Origin: Actinomycetota bacterium
GTDB taxonomy: Bacteria > Actinomycetota > Nitriliruptoria > Nitriliruptorales > Nitriliruptoraceae
Assembly: GCA_019347575.1 (NCBI GenBank)
Contig: JAHWKY010000003.1
Coordinates: forward strand, 1 to 64,000
DNA length: 64,000 nucleotides
Direction of reading: 5' to 3'
Part shown: positions 16,949-25,552 of the stretch, one piece after another
Numbering within the stretch: position 1 is the stretch's first letter
How the letters are laid out: the number at the start of each line of letters is the position of its first letter
Program-made: the position numbers and the translations under genes
Notes under the pieces: model-generated
Told to the model about the DNA's origin: nothing
Databases searched by the model: none
Seen by the model: only the letters and a program-made list of their open reading frames with translations

Positions 16949-17689
16949 ATGCCCCAGCCGAAGCGAGGGCCACGGCTCGGCGCCGGTCCGGCGCACCAGC
17001 AGCTCATGCTGAGCAACCTGGCGTCGGACCTGTTCGTACACGGTCGCCTCACGACGACCGTGGCGAAAGCCAAGACGCTGCGCCCCTACGCCGAGCGCCT
17101 GATCACGAAGGCCAAGCGTGGTGATCTGCACGCTCGCCGACAGGTGCTGTCGACGCTGCGCGATCGCGATGTCGTCGCGTACCTCTTCGAGGAGGTCGGC
17201 CCCCGTTTCGTCGACCGCAACGGCGGCTACACCCGCATCCTCAAGCTCGGTCCGCGCAAGGGCGACAACGCTCCCATGGCGCTCATCGAGCTGGTCGAGC
17301 AGGGTGCCGAGGGTGCCGGCGAAGAGTTCGTCGAGGCGGGGCGCGAGCGGCGTGCCCGTGGGCTGTTGGGTCGCCTGCGCCGCCGCCGCGAGGAGCCGGA
17401 GCTCGGCTACTACGACGACGAGGATCTCGAGGACTTCGGCGAGGAGGACGAGGAGCTCGTTCCCGACCTGCCGGATGAGATCGTGGAGGCCGACGAGGAT
17501 GCTCAAGCAGCGGAAGCGGTAGCACGCACAGACGTGCAGGACGTGGGCGGAGACGACGTTCCGGACGACGTCGCCGAGGACACCGCGCCCGACTCCGCCC
17601 CGGACGAGCCGACCGTCGGCGACCCCGTCGACGAGGTCGCGGACGAACCCGATGCCGGTGGCGCCACCGGCAAGGATGCGGGCGCCTGA
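16949..17689 (+). CDS. rplQ: Ribosomal protein L17 (bL17) with long acidic tail
   Basis: Core L17 (about residues 1-115): [58 protein letters not shown] and [21 protein letters not shown]17 lies at the bottom of the 50S near the exit. The remaining 130 or so residues are highly acidic (runs of Glu/Asp, Val, Ala, Pro), against 116-190 residues total in most bacteria. A two-stem repeat lies in frame within the tail at 17499-17525 and encodes [11 protein letters not shown]-type sequence. Confidence 0.95.
   Translation: MPQPKRGPRLGAGPAHQQLMLSNLASDLFVHGRLTTTVAKAKTLRPYAERLITKAKRGDLHARRQVLSTLRDRDVVAYLFEEVGPRFVDRNGGYTRILKLGPRKGDNAPMALIELVEQGAEGAGEEFVEAGRERRARGLLGRLRRRREEPELGYYDDEDLEDFGEEDEELVPDLPDEIVEADEDAQAAEAVARTDVQDVGGDDVPDDVAEDTAPDSAPDEPTVGDPVDEVADEPDAGGATGKDAGA
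17499..17525 (+). repeat. Two-stem repeat inside the rplQ coding sequence
   Basis: Arms ATGCT/AGCAC (terminal A-C mismatch), strand CAAGCA, inner GC/GC with loop GGAA, 3' strand GGT. The reading frame passes through it without a stop, because TAG of the usual CAAGTAG is CAG here. This suggests selection for an open frame after insertion into the tail. Confidence 0.75.
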
Positions 17690-17691
17690 CG

Positions 17692-18498
17692 GTGGAGGCG
17701 CCGCCGATCAGGCTGCGCATCGACCTCGCCTACGACGGCACGCCGTTCCACGGTTTCGCGCGGCAACCGCGGTACGAGACCGTCCAGGGCTCCCTCGAGG
17801 CCGCGCTCGAGCGGCTCCTCGGGCAGGCCGTCCCCACGACCTGTGCCGGACGGACCGACCGGGGGGTCCACGCGCTCGCGCAGGTCGTGCACCTCGACGT
17901 CGATCCGTCGGTCCCGCGTGCCAGCCGCGTGCTCGGCTCGTTGCACGACCTCCGCAACCGTCTCGACGCGCTGGTGGGTGAGGCCATGACGATCTGGTCG
18001 ATCCGGCAGGTCCCCACCGACTTCGACGCCCGGTTCTCGGCCACCGAGCGGCGCTACCGCTACGCGATCTCGGACGTGCCGGCCATCGATCCGCGCGATC
18101 GGTACCGCTACTGGCACGTGCGTGACGCGCTCAACATCGGGACGATGCGCACGGGGGCACGGGTGCTCGTGGGCGAGCACGATTTCGCGTCGTTCTGTCG
18201 CCGCTCGCAGGAACGCCACCGCATGCGGCGCCTCGACGCGATCACGGTGGCGCGCACGTCGAAGGGGGTGGTCGACGTGCGCCTCCGTGGTCCGGCGTTC
18301 TGCCACCAGCAGGTCCGCTCGATCGTGGGCAGCCTGGTCCTCGTCGGACGGGGCGAGCGGCCGCCGGAGTGGATGGCGCAGGTGCTGGCGGCGCGCGACC
18401 GCTCCGCGGCGGGGCCCGTCGCTCCTGCTCACGGGCTGACGCTCGAGGGCGTGGGGTACGGACGCAGGTTCCCGGCGGCACCGCTACGGGTCGGTTGA
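17692..18498 (+). CDS. truA: tRNA pseudouridine synthase A
   Basis: 268 residues from GTG 17692, two bases after rpl[18 protein letters not shown] and the catalytic Asp in [18 protein letters not shown] are diagnostic, with [17 protein letters not shown] and the C-terminal block [15 protein letters not shown]. Makes pseudouridine at positions 38-40 of the anticodon arm. rplQ-truA-rplM-rpsI order is standard for actinobacteria. Confidence 0.96.
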   Translation: MEAPPIRLRIDLAYDGTPFHGFARQPRYETVQGSLEAALERLLGQAVPTTCAGRTDRGVHALAQVVHLDVDPSVPRASRVLGSLHDLRNRLDALVGEAMTIWSIRQVPTDFDARFSATERRYRYAISDVPAIDPRDRYRYWHVRDALNIGTMRTGARVLVGEHDFASFCRRSQERHRMRRLDAITVARTSKGVVDVRLRGPAFCHQQVRSIVGSLVLVGRGERPPEWMAQVLAARDRSAAGPVAPAHGLTLEGVGYGRRFPAAPLRVG

Positions 18499-18524
18499 CC
18501 CCTCCACGAGGCACCCGGTACCCT
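18495..18524 (+). promoter_or_regulatory. Candidate promoter for rplM-rpsI
   Basis: TTGACC at 18495-18500 and TACCCT at 18519-18524 with an 18-bp spacer, a good match to the housekeeping consensus. The -35 box overlaps the truA stop. It lies about 140 bp before rplM, with one two-stem repeat in the predicted leader. Confidence 0.55.
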
Positions 18525-18617
18525 CGATCCACGCGGTCCCCTGTGGACCGCGCGTTCACGCTCCAGGCCTCCACCGCTCCCGCCGGAGCCGGTCCGCGCC
18601 TCGCGAGCCCACCACGA

Positions 18618-18643
18618 GTGCTCAAGCAGCGAAGCGGTAGCAC
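18618..18643 (+). repeat. Two-stem repeat before rplM
   Basis: Arms GTGCT/AGCAC, strand CAAGCA, inner GC/GC with loop GAA, 3' strand GGT. Ends 19 bp before the rplM ATG. If the candidate promoter at 18495-18524 is used, this element is in the rplM leader RNA. Confidence 0.85.
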
Positions 18644-18662
18644 AACACTAGGAACCGGCAGC

Positions 18663-19088
18663 ATGCGCACCTTCTCCCCGCGCCCGCAGGACATCGAGCG
18701 CGAGTGGTTCGTCGTCGACGCCGAGGGCCAGACCCTCGGGCGTCTTGCGAGCCGCGTCGCCCAGGTGCTGCGCGGCAAGCACAAGCCGATCTTCGCTCCC
18801 CACGTCGACGTCGGTGACCACGTCATCGTCGTGAACGCTGCCAGGGTGGCGGTCTCGGGCAACAAGCTCGAGGACAAGAAGTACCACCGCCACTCCGGCT
18901 ACCCGGGCGGGCTCACCTCCGTCCCGTTCCTCCGCCTCCTGGAGGAGTCGCCGGAGAAGGTCATCGAGCGGGCCGTCCGCGGGATGCTGCCCAAGAACCG
19001 GCTCGGCCGGCAGATGATCAACAAGCTCAAGGTCTACGCGGGCCCCGAGCACCCCCACCAGGCTCAGCAGCCCAAGCAGCTGCCGTAG
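18663..19088 (+). CDS. rplM: Ribosomal protein L13 (uL13)
   Basis: 141 residues from ATG 18663 ([20 protein letters not shown]). Family blocks are [53 protein letters not shown] and [16 protein letters not shown]. An early 50S assembly protein. Ribosome-binding site ACTAGGAACC. The stop TAG falls in the first base of a repeat. Confidence 0.96.
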   Translation: MRTFSPRPQDIEREWFVVDAEGQTLGRLASRVAQVLRGKHKPIFAPHVDVGDHVIVVNAARVAVSGNKLEDKKYHRHSGYPGGLTSVPFLRLLEESPEKVIERAVRGMLPKNRLGRQMINKLKVYAGPEHPHQAQQPKQLP

Positions 19089-19156
19089 TCCTCAAGCAGC
19101 CCGAAGGGCGGTAGGACAACATGAAGGTCCTCAAGCAGCCCGAAGGGCGGTAGGAC
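19088..19156 (+). repeat. Two two-stem repeats between rplM and rpsI
   Basis: Copies at 19088-19117 and 19127-19156, 39-bp period. Arms GTCCT/AGGAC, strand CAAGCA, inner stem GCCC/GGGC with loop GAA, 3' strand GGT. The outer pair C-G at the third position replaces G-C of the GTGCT copies, a compensatory change. The array starts on the last base of rplM and ends 15 bp before rpsI. Confidence 0.88.
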
Positions 19157-19171
19157 GGAACAGAGGCAACC

Positions 19172-19558
<387 letters not shown>

Positions 19559-19573
19559 CCTCGGCAACCGGCC

Positions 19574-19642
19574 GTCCTCAAGTAGCCCGGAGGGCGGTAG
19601 GACAACAGGGCCGTCCTCAAGTAGCCCGGAGGGCGGTAGGAC
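19574..19642 (+). repeat. Two two-stem repeats between rpsI and glmM
   Basis: Copies at 19574-19603 and 19613-19642, 39-bp period. Arms GTCCT/AGGAC, strand CAAGTA, inner GCCC/GGGC with loop GGA, 3' strand GGT. These are the last copies on this strand; beyond here only one degenerate copy (32708-32733) was found. Confidence 0.88.
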
Positions 19643-19681
19643 AGGACACGTTGGGGTAGCTCGCGGTCACACGGAGGCACC

Positions 19682-21022
19682 GTGGGTCGGTTGTTCGGTA
19701 CGGACGGCGTTCGCGGTGTCGCGAACGTCGATCTCACCCCCGAGCTCGCGCTCGCTCTGGGTCGTGCGCTCGTGGCGGTCCTCAAGGACGATGAACGACG
19801 TCCCAGCGTCGTCATCGGCCGTGATCCGCGCTGGTCCGGTGAGGTGCTCGAAGCGGCGCTCGTTGCCGGCATCACGTCCGCGGGTGGTGACGCCGTCACC
19901 GTCGGCGTCCTACCGACTCCCGGCGTCGCCTTCATCACGCCCGCCACCGGGGCAGCCGCCGGGGCAGTCATCAGCGCGTCGCACAACCCCGTCGGTGACA
20001 ACGGCATCAAGTTCTTCAACCACGAGGGCTTCAAGCTCACCGACGAGCAGGAGGATCGGCTCGAGGGACTGCTGGGACGCGACGACCTGCCCCGGCCGAG
20101 GGGGATCGACATCGGTCGCCGCTACAGCGACCACGGGGCGGTCGCCCGCTACGTATCCCACCTCACCGGCGCCGCCGAGACGGACCTGTCGGGCCTGCGC
20201 ATCGTCGTCGACGGGGCCAACGGGGCGGCGAGCAGCATCGGTCCCCAGGTCTACCGTCAGCTCCGTGCCGACGTCGTGACTATCAACTGCGCCCCGGACG
20301 GTGCCAACATCAACCGCGAAGCGGGCTCGACCCATCCCGAGGTCCTGCAGGCAGCGGTGCAGGACTCCGGGGCGGACGTGGGCGTTGCCCACGATGGTGA
20401 CGCGGACCGCGTCATCGCCGTGACGGGGGACGGCGCGCTCGTCGATGGCGACGTGATCCTCGCCATCCTCGCCCGCCACCGCAAGGAGTCGGGAGCCCTC
20501 CGTGAGGACACGGTGGTCACGACGGTGATGACCAACCTCGGCTTCAAGAAGGCCATGCGTGAGCTCGACGTCGAGGTGCTCGAGACCGCTGTCGGTGACC
20601 GCTACGTGCTGGAGGCGATGCGCGAACGACGGTTGGTGCTCGGCGGCGAGCAGTCGGGCCACATCATCCAGCTCGACGAGGCGACCACTGGCGATGGTCT
20701 GCTGTCCGCGGTCAAGCTGCTGTCCGTCGTCAAGCACAGCGGGCAGGACCTGGACGGTCTCAGCCAGGTCATGACGCGGCTGCCGCAGGTCCTCGTGAAC
20801 ATCGCGGTCAGCGATCGCGGTGCACTCGAGGACGCGGACGACGTGTGGGCAGCGGTCGCGGCCGAGGAGGGCAAGCTCGGCGAGGACGGGCGGGTCCTCG
20901 TCCGTCCCTCGGGCACCGAGCCGCTCGTGCGGGTCATGGTCGAGGCTCCCACCGACGAGGACGCGCAGGCGTCAGCCGACCGCATCGCCGCGGTCGTCCG
21001 CGAGGTGCTCAACCCGGCGTAG
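19682..21022 (+). CDS. glmM: Phosphoglucosamine mutase
   Basis: 446 residues from GTG 19682, with CACGGAGGCACC upstream. N-terminal GRLFGTDGVRGVANVDLTPE; active-site Ser100 in ISASHNPVGDNGIKFF; Mg-binding DGDADRVIAV; sugar-binding GGEQSGHII; phosphate-binding VRPSGTEPLVRVM. Converts glucosamine-6-P to glucosamine-1-P on the way to UDP-GlcNAc. glmS, the preceding step, is 2.7 kb downstream. Confidence 0.97.
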   Translation: MGRLFGTDGVRGVANVDLTPELALALGRALVAVLKDDERRPSVVIGRDPRWSGEVLEAALVAGITSAGGDAVTVGVLPTPGVAFITPATGAAAGAVISASHNPVGDNGIKFFNHEGFKLTDEQEDRLEGLLGRDDLPRPRGIDIGRRYSDHGAVARYVSHLTGAAETDLSGLRIVVDGANGAASSIGPQVYRQLRADVVTINCAPDGANINREAGSTHPEVLQAAVQDSGADVGVAHDGDADRVIAVTGDGALVDGDVILAILARHRKESGALREDTVVTTVMTNLGFKKAMRELDVEVLETAVGDRYVLEAMRERRLVLGGEQSGHIIQLDEATTGDGLLSAVKLLSVVKHSGQDLDGLSQVMTRLPQVLVNIAVSDRGALEDADDVWAAVAAEEGKLGEDGRVLVRPSGTEPLVRVMVEAPTDEDAQASADRIAAVVREVLNPA

Positions 21023-21039
21023 GTACTCAGGAGCGCCGT

Positions 21040-22140
21040 GTGAACGGTGAACGATGGACAAGGCGACGGGGGGACCGGTCGTGCTTGAGCCGACGCCTCG
21101 CTGTCGCGACGCTGCTGTGTCTGCTGCCCGCCGTGCCAGCGAGTGGCAATGAGCAGGTCCGTGTGGAACGGCTGGGTGGCGCGGACCGGTACGAGACCGC
21201 GGCGATCGTCGCCCGCGCGACGTTCCCACCGGGTCCTGATCGCAGGTACGACGTCTACGTCGCGCGGGGGGACGTCTTCCCCGACGCCCTGGCTGCGAGC
21301 TTCGTCGCTGGCTACTACAACGGGGGTGGGCCACTGCTGCTGACTCCGACGCATGAGCTGCACTCGGCGACGCGCGCAGCCATCGAGGATCTCGCTTGGA
21401 GGGTGGCCATCTTGGGCGACGAGATCGCCGTCTCGCACCGGGTCGAGGAGGAGATCCGGGCCATACCCAGCGTCGAGGATGTGTACCGGATCGCGGGGCC
21501 GGACCGGTACTGGACCGCCCGGCACATCGTCGGTAAGGCCCCTCAGGATCACAGCACGACGGGGATCGTGGCCACCGGCGCTGACTTCGTCGACGCGCTC
21601 GTGGCCGGACCGCTGGCCTACACGCTGGCCATGCCGCTTCTGCTGACCACGCCCGACCGCCTCCACGAAGCCGCCCGCGACGGGCTCGAACAGGAGAGTT
21701 CCATCAGCGAGGTCATCGTGGTCGGGGGCCGCGCTGCGGTCTCGGATGTGGTGGTGCGCGAGATCGAGGCCATCTGCCGTGACGACACGGGGTGCATCAC
21801 GGCCGAGCGGATCGGTGGCGCTACGCGGACCGAGACCGCGACGCTGCTAGCAAACGAGTACCTGGAACGCCTCGGTGAACTGGGTCAGCCGGTCGAACAC
21901 GTCAACCTCGCGCGGGGCGACGTGTTCGCCGACGCGGCCGCTGGCGCTCCCCACGCCGGCGAGGAAGCCGAACTCGCGCCGATCCTGCTAACCCGTGACC
22001 CGAACACGCTCAGCAGCGACACCCGACGGTGGCTCGAGGCGCACCGCGAGACCCTGGAGAGCATCCACGTGTTCGGGACGAGCGACGCGGTGTCCGACGA
22101 GGTGGTCGACGAGGCGCGCCAGGCCGCCACGTCACGGTGA
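21040..22140 (+). CDS. Secreted protein with three cell-wall-binding-2 repeats
   Basis: 366 residues from GTG 21040. The N-terminus (RRRGDRSCLSRRLAVATLLC then LLPAVPASG) is a signal peptide. Three cell-wall-binding repeat 2 (PF04122-type) units follow: about 38-145 (RLGGADRYETAAIVA, YVARGDVFPDALAASFVAG), 146-245 (RIAGPDRYWTARHI, DFVDALVAGPLA, EVIVVGGRAAVSD) and 250-360 (RIGGATRTETATLLA, LARGDVFADAAAG). The family anchors proteins to Gram-positive wall polymers; here no catalytic domain is attached, so the role is unknown. Follows glmM by 17 bp and converges with the next gene with no spacer. Confidence 0.85.
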   Translation: MNGERWTRRRGDRSCLSRRLAVATLLCLLPAVPASGNEQVRVERLGGADRYETAAIVARATFPPGPDRRYDVYVARGDVFPDALAASFVAGYYNGGGPLLLTPTHELHSATRAAIEDLAWRVAILGDEIAVSHRVEEEIRAIPSVEDVYRIAGPDRYWTARHIVGKAPQDHSTTGIVATGADFVDALVAGPLAYTLAMPLLLTTPDRLHEAARDGLEQESSISEVIVVGGRAAVSDVVVREIEAICRDDTGCITAERIGGATRTETATLLANEYLERLGELGQPVEHVNLARGDVFADAAAGAPHAGEEAELAPILLTRDPNTLSSDTRRWLEAHRETLESIHVFGTSDAVSDEVVDEARQAATSR

Positions 22141-22755
22141 CTACCCCGCGGTGTTCGCGCCAACCTCACGTCGGTAGATCGGCCGTGCGGGCTTGCGGCG
22201 CTCCACCTCACGGAACCCGGCGGCCTCGAACATCGCGGCGACTCCGGTGAAGCTGTCGGCGTTCGACCGTCGCTGCACGTCGGGATCTATCGGGTAGGCC
22301 TCCACCCACCGCGCCCCGCCCTCCGCCGCGTGCCGGACCCCCGCGTCCAGCAGGGCGGTGGCGACCCCGGTGCCACGGTGCCGACGGTCCACGTAGAAGC
22401 AGTTGACGGACCACACGGTGTCATCGACGGCGTCCTCGGACGTGGGCCCGAGCAGGGGCGACCGCAGCAACCGGCCGAACTGGGGTCGCGGGGCGACGCT
22501 CACCCACCCCACGGGCACTCCCTCGAGGTAGCCGAGCAGGCCCGGACGACGGTCTCTGGACACGAGCTCGTGGAACGCCGCCCGGTTGCCGCGGTTGCCG
22601 TGGGCTTCGAACTCGCGGCCGCTGAGCCGCCACCACATGCACCAGCAGCCGCTGTACGCCCCGCGGTCCCCGAAGAGTGCGACGAGGTCGTCCCACCGCT
22701 CCGGGGTCAGGACCTGGATGTCGAGTTCCACCGGCGTGGCCACGACGCGGGTCAC
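22141..22755 (-). CDS. GNAT-family N-acetyltransferase
   Basis: 204 residues from GTG 22755. Acetyl-CoA-binding motif A is visible as VNCFYVDRRHRGTGVATALL, followed by a motif B region with AAMFEAAGFREVERRK. The N-terminal half contains a Cys/Trp-rich stretch (GAYSGCWCMWWRLSG) seen in a subgroup of GNAT proteins of unknown substrate. Its start overlaps the stop of the upstream small gene by 4 bp, so the two form a two-gene operon. Substrate cannot be told. Confidence 0.8.
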   Translation of the reverse strand: MTRVVATPVELDIQVLTPERWDDLVALFGDRGAYSGCWCMWWRLSGREFEAHGNRGNRAAFHELVSRDRRPGLLGYLEGVPVGWVSVAPRPQFGRLLRSPLLGPTSEDAVDDTVWSVNCFYVDRRHRGTGVATALLDAGVRHAAEGGARWVEAYPIDPDVQRRSNADSFTGVAAMFEAAGFREVERRKPARPIYRREVGANTAG

Positions 22756-22964
22756 GTCGCGGTCTCGTAGCGGTGCTCGGAGACGGTCAGACGCTCCCCG
22801 ACGCGGATCATCCAGCTGCCGACGCGGAGCCGGACGCGCTGACGCCGCACCCGGATCGGATGCAGCGGACGGGTGGCGTCGGCGTCCCGGAGCCGGTCCT
22901 CATGCTGCAAACGGCTGATCATCTCCGCGGTCACCGGGTGCACCGTTGTCGCCTCCTCGAGCAT
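22752..22964 (-). CDS. Small conserved-looking hypothetical protein
   Basis: 70 residues, ATG at 22964, starting MLEEATTVHPVTAEMISRLQ and rich in Arg and Val towards the end. No domain recognised. The 4-bp overlap with the GNAT gene and the palindrome directly over its start argue that it is a real gene. It is divergent from the CGNR regulator. Confidence 0.6.
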   Translation of the reverse strand: MLEEATTVHPVTAEMISRLQHEDRLRDADATRPLHPIRVRRQRVRLRVGSWMIRVGERLTVSEHRYETAT

Positions 22965-22997
22965 GTAACCGATGTAGCAGTTGTACTGGTTTCATGC
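22961..22997. promoter_or_regulatory. Inverted repeat between divergent genes, candidate operator
   Basis: Arms GCATGTAACC (22961-22970) and GGTTTCATGC (22988-22997) match in 9 of 10 positions around a 17-bp spacer. A nested pair GTAGCA (22974-22979) and TGCTAC (22995-23000) is also present. The site overlaps the start of the small minus-strand gene and precedes the CGNR gene by 60 bp, as expected for an autoregulatory operator. Confidence 0.5.
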
Positions 22998-23056
22998 TAC
23001 CCTGTCAAGAGCGAACGATGGTTACGTCGCCGGCTCATCACGGAGGAGGTGCGAGG

Positions 23057-23602
23057 TTGGCTTCCCGATCCGCTCCGGACGAGCTCGAGGTCGTGCGCGA
23101 CTTCATCAACACCTACGACGTGGAGGACGACGAGGAAGCGCTGACCGACCTCGAGGCTGTGGAGGCATGGTTCGTGACGCACGGGTTGGTCGCCGTCTCG
23201 GATCGTGCGGGCGAAGCTCAGGTCGTGACGGAGGTCCGGGCGGTCCGGGAGGCCTTCCGTCGTCTCCTGGATCGCGGTCACGGGGGAGGGGAGGACGCCG
23301 ACGCGTTCGGGGTCCTCACTCACGCCGCCGAACGCACCGGCCTGGCCGTGCGCTTCGAGCCGACGGGCGTGGGCCTGGCGCCGACGGCGGCGGGTCTCCG
23401 CGGTGGCCTCGGCGTGCTGCTCGCGCGCGCTTTCGAGGCGATGCGCGACGGATCGTGGGAGCGGCTGAAGCTGTGCGAACGGCACACCTGCCGGTGGGCG
23501 TTCTACGACCACTCGCGCAACCGGTCGGGCAAGTGGTGCTCGATGGAGGTGTGCGGCAACCGCACGAAGGTCGAGACGTACCGGGAACGGCACGGCTCGT
23601 GA
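23057..23602 (+). CDS. CGNR zinc-finger (ABATE-type) regulator
   Basis: 181 residues from TTG 23057, chosen because GGAGGAGGT ends 6 bp upstream; an ATG at 23018 would add 13 residues without a clear ribosome-binding site. N-terminal helical ABATE-like region starts with LEVVRDFINTYD. The C-terminal CGNR finger has C140, C145, C161 and C166 with CGNR at 166-169 (WAFYDHSRNRSGKWCSMEVC). Such proteins are thought to be small-molecule-responsive transcription regulators. It probably controls the divergent GNAT operon through the palindrome at 22961-22997 (inference). Confidence 0.85.
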   Translation: MASRSAPDELEVVRDFINTYDVEDDEEALTDLEAVEAWFVTHGLVAVSDRAGEAQVVTEVRAVREAFRRLLDRGHGGGEDADAFGVLTHAAERTGLAVRFEPTGVGLAPTAAGLRGGLGVLLARAFEAMRDGSWERLKLCERHTCRWAFYDHSRNRSGKWCSMEVCGNRTKVETYRERHGS

Positions 23603-23704
23603 GGCCGTCCGACCTGCCGGCGAGCGTCCGGGTCGACCGCACGGCGACCGTTACCCTCCTCCTGATCGGCCGCCCCTCGGGCGCCACCTCCAGAGAGGAC
23701 ACCC

Positions 23705-25552
23705 ATGTGCGGCATCGTGGGCACCACCGGACGTGAAGATGCGCTCCACGTCCTCATGGAGGGACTGGCGCGTCTGGAGTACCGCGGCTACGACTCGGCT
23801 GGCGTCGTGCTCCACCACGACCGTGACCTGCGTGTGGTCAAGCGCGCGGGCAAGCTCGAGAACCTGCGGCGGGCGCTGGACGGGCAGGCCATCGTCTCCA
23901 CCGTCGGACTCGGCCACACCCGGTGGGCCACGCACGGCGAGCCCAACGACCGCAACGCCCACCCCCACCTCGACGCGTCCGGGCGCGTGGCGGTGATCCA
24001 CAACGGCATCATCGAGAACTACCAGACGCTGCGCGCCACCTTCGGCCCCGATCATCGCTTCGAGTCCGACACCGACACCGAGGTCGTGGCGCACCTCGTG
24101 GCACGGAGCTACGACCAACTCGCGGAGGCCGGGGAACCCGACCTGCTCGAGACCGTCCGTCGCGTGGTGAACCAGCTCGAGGGAGCGTTCGCGCTCTGCG
24201 TGACGCACGCCGACCAACCCGGCGTGCTCGTCGTCGCCAAGCGCGAGGCTCCGCTGCTCGTCGCCCACGCCGACGGTGTCGGCTACTGCGCGTCGGACGC
24301 CGCAGCGCTCATCGCCCACACGCGCGACGTCGCCGCGCTGCTCGACGACCAGATCGCACGGATCACCCCCGAGGCCGTCGAGGTGATCGACCTGGAGGGG
24401 GAGCCGGCGAAGCCGCACGAGTACGAGGTCACCTGGGACCTGTCCGCCGCCGAGAAGCAGGGCTACGCCCACTTCATGCTCAAGGAGATACACGAGCAGC
24501 CCGAGGCGGTGCGAGAGACGCTGCGGGAGCGACTCACAGGCGGGTCGTTGCACCTCGACGAGCTGCGCATCGACGCCCACGAGATGGCCGCGGTCGACAA
24601 AGTGTTCATCGTCGCGTGCGGGACATCGCTGCACGCCGGCATGGTCGGCAAGCTCGCCATCGAGCACTGGGCCGGGATCCCGGTCGAGGTCGAGGTCGCG
24701 AGCGAGTTCCGCTACCGCGACCCCATCCTGAACCCGCACACGCTCGTCATCGCGATCAGCCAGTCGGGAGAGACCGCCGACACGATCGCCGCTGCGGCGC
24801 ACGCTCGCGATCAGCGCGCCCCGGTCCTCGCGGTCTGCAACGTCGTCGGCTCGACCCTGGCCCGTGAGGCCGACGCCGTGCTCTACACCCACGCCGGCCC
24901 CGAGATCGGCGTCGCCGCGACCAAGACGTTCGTCACCCAGATCGTGGGCTGTCTCCTCGTGGGGCTGTTCCTGGCCCAGCAGCGCAACGCCAAGTACCCC
25001 TCCGAGTGCGAGGACATCCTGCGCCGGCTCCAGGCCCTGCCCGACCAGGTCCAGCAGGCGCTCGAGAGCGATGCTCAGCTGGCGGAGCTGGCGGAGCGGT
25101 ACAAGGACACCGGGTACACGATGTTCATCGGCCGGCACGCGGGCCTGCCCATCGCCTACGAGGGCGCGCTGAAGCTCAAGGAGATCAGCTACCTGCACGC
25201 CGAGGCGTTCCCGGCCGGCGAGATGAAGCACGGCCCCATCGCCCTGATCGAGGAGGGCAGCCTCGTCGTCGCCGTCGCAACGCAGGGACACGTGCTGTCC
25301 AAGATCGTGAGCAACATCCAGGAGGTCAAGGCCCGCGGGGCGCACGTGATCGCCATCGGCACCGAGGGCTCGCTGGCCGAGCTCAAGGAGCACGCCGACC
25401 ACATCGTCGCGATCCCCGAGGCGAGTCACGAGCTGGCGGTGCCGATCCTGGCGGTCGTGCCGCTGCAGCTGTTCGCCTACCACGTCGCGACGCTGCGGGG
25501 CGCGGACGTCGATCAGCCCCGCAACCTCGCCAAGACGGTGACGGTGGAGTGA
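23705..25552 (+). CDS. glmS: Glutamine-fructose-6-phosphate aminotransferase
   Basis: 615 residues. Catalytic Cys2 in MCGIVGTTGRED (class II glutaminase domain, about 1-220, with HTRWATHGEPNDRNAHPH). Two SIS isomerase domains follow: VACGTSLHAGMVGKLAIEHW, ISQSGETADTIAA, then GRHAGLPIAYEGALKLKEIS and EMKHGPIALIEEG. Ends DVDQPRNLAKTVTVE, the conserved C-terminus. Makes glucosamine-6-phosphate for the wall. Upstream TTACCCT at 23651-23657 may be a -10 box but has no good -35. Stop overlaps nnr. Confidence 0.97.
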   Translation: MCGIVGTTGREDALHVLMEGLARLEYRGYDSAGVVLHHDRDLRVVKRAGKLENLRRALDGQAIVSTVGLGHTRWATHGEPNDRNAHPHLDASGRVAVIHNGIIENYQTLRATFGPDHRFESDTDTEVVAHLVARSYDQLAEAGEPDLLETVRRVVNQLEGAFALCVTHADQPGVLVVAKREAPLLVAHADGVGYCASDAAALIAHTRDVAALLDDQIARITPEAVEVIDLEGEPAKPHEYEVTWDLSAAEKQGYAHFMLKEIHEQPEAVRETLRERLTGGSLHLDELRIDAHEMAAVDKVFIVACGTSLHAGMVGKLAIEHWAGIPVEVEVASEFRYRDPILNPHTLVIAISQSGETADTIAAAAHARDQRAPVLAVCNVVGSTLAREADAVLYTHAGPEIGVAATKTFVTQIVGCLLVGLFLAQQRNAKYPSECEDILRRLQALPDQVQQALESDAQLAELAERYKDTGYTMFIGRHAGLPIAYEGALKLKEISYLHAEAFPAGEMKHGPIALIEEGSLVVAVATQGHVLSKIVSNIQEVKARGAHVIAIGTEGSLAELKEHADHIVAIPEASHELAVPILAVVPLQLFAYHVATLRGADVDQPRNLAKTVTVE

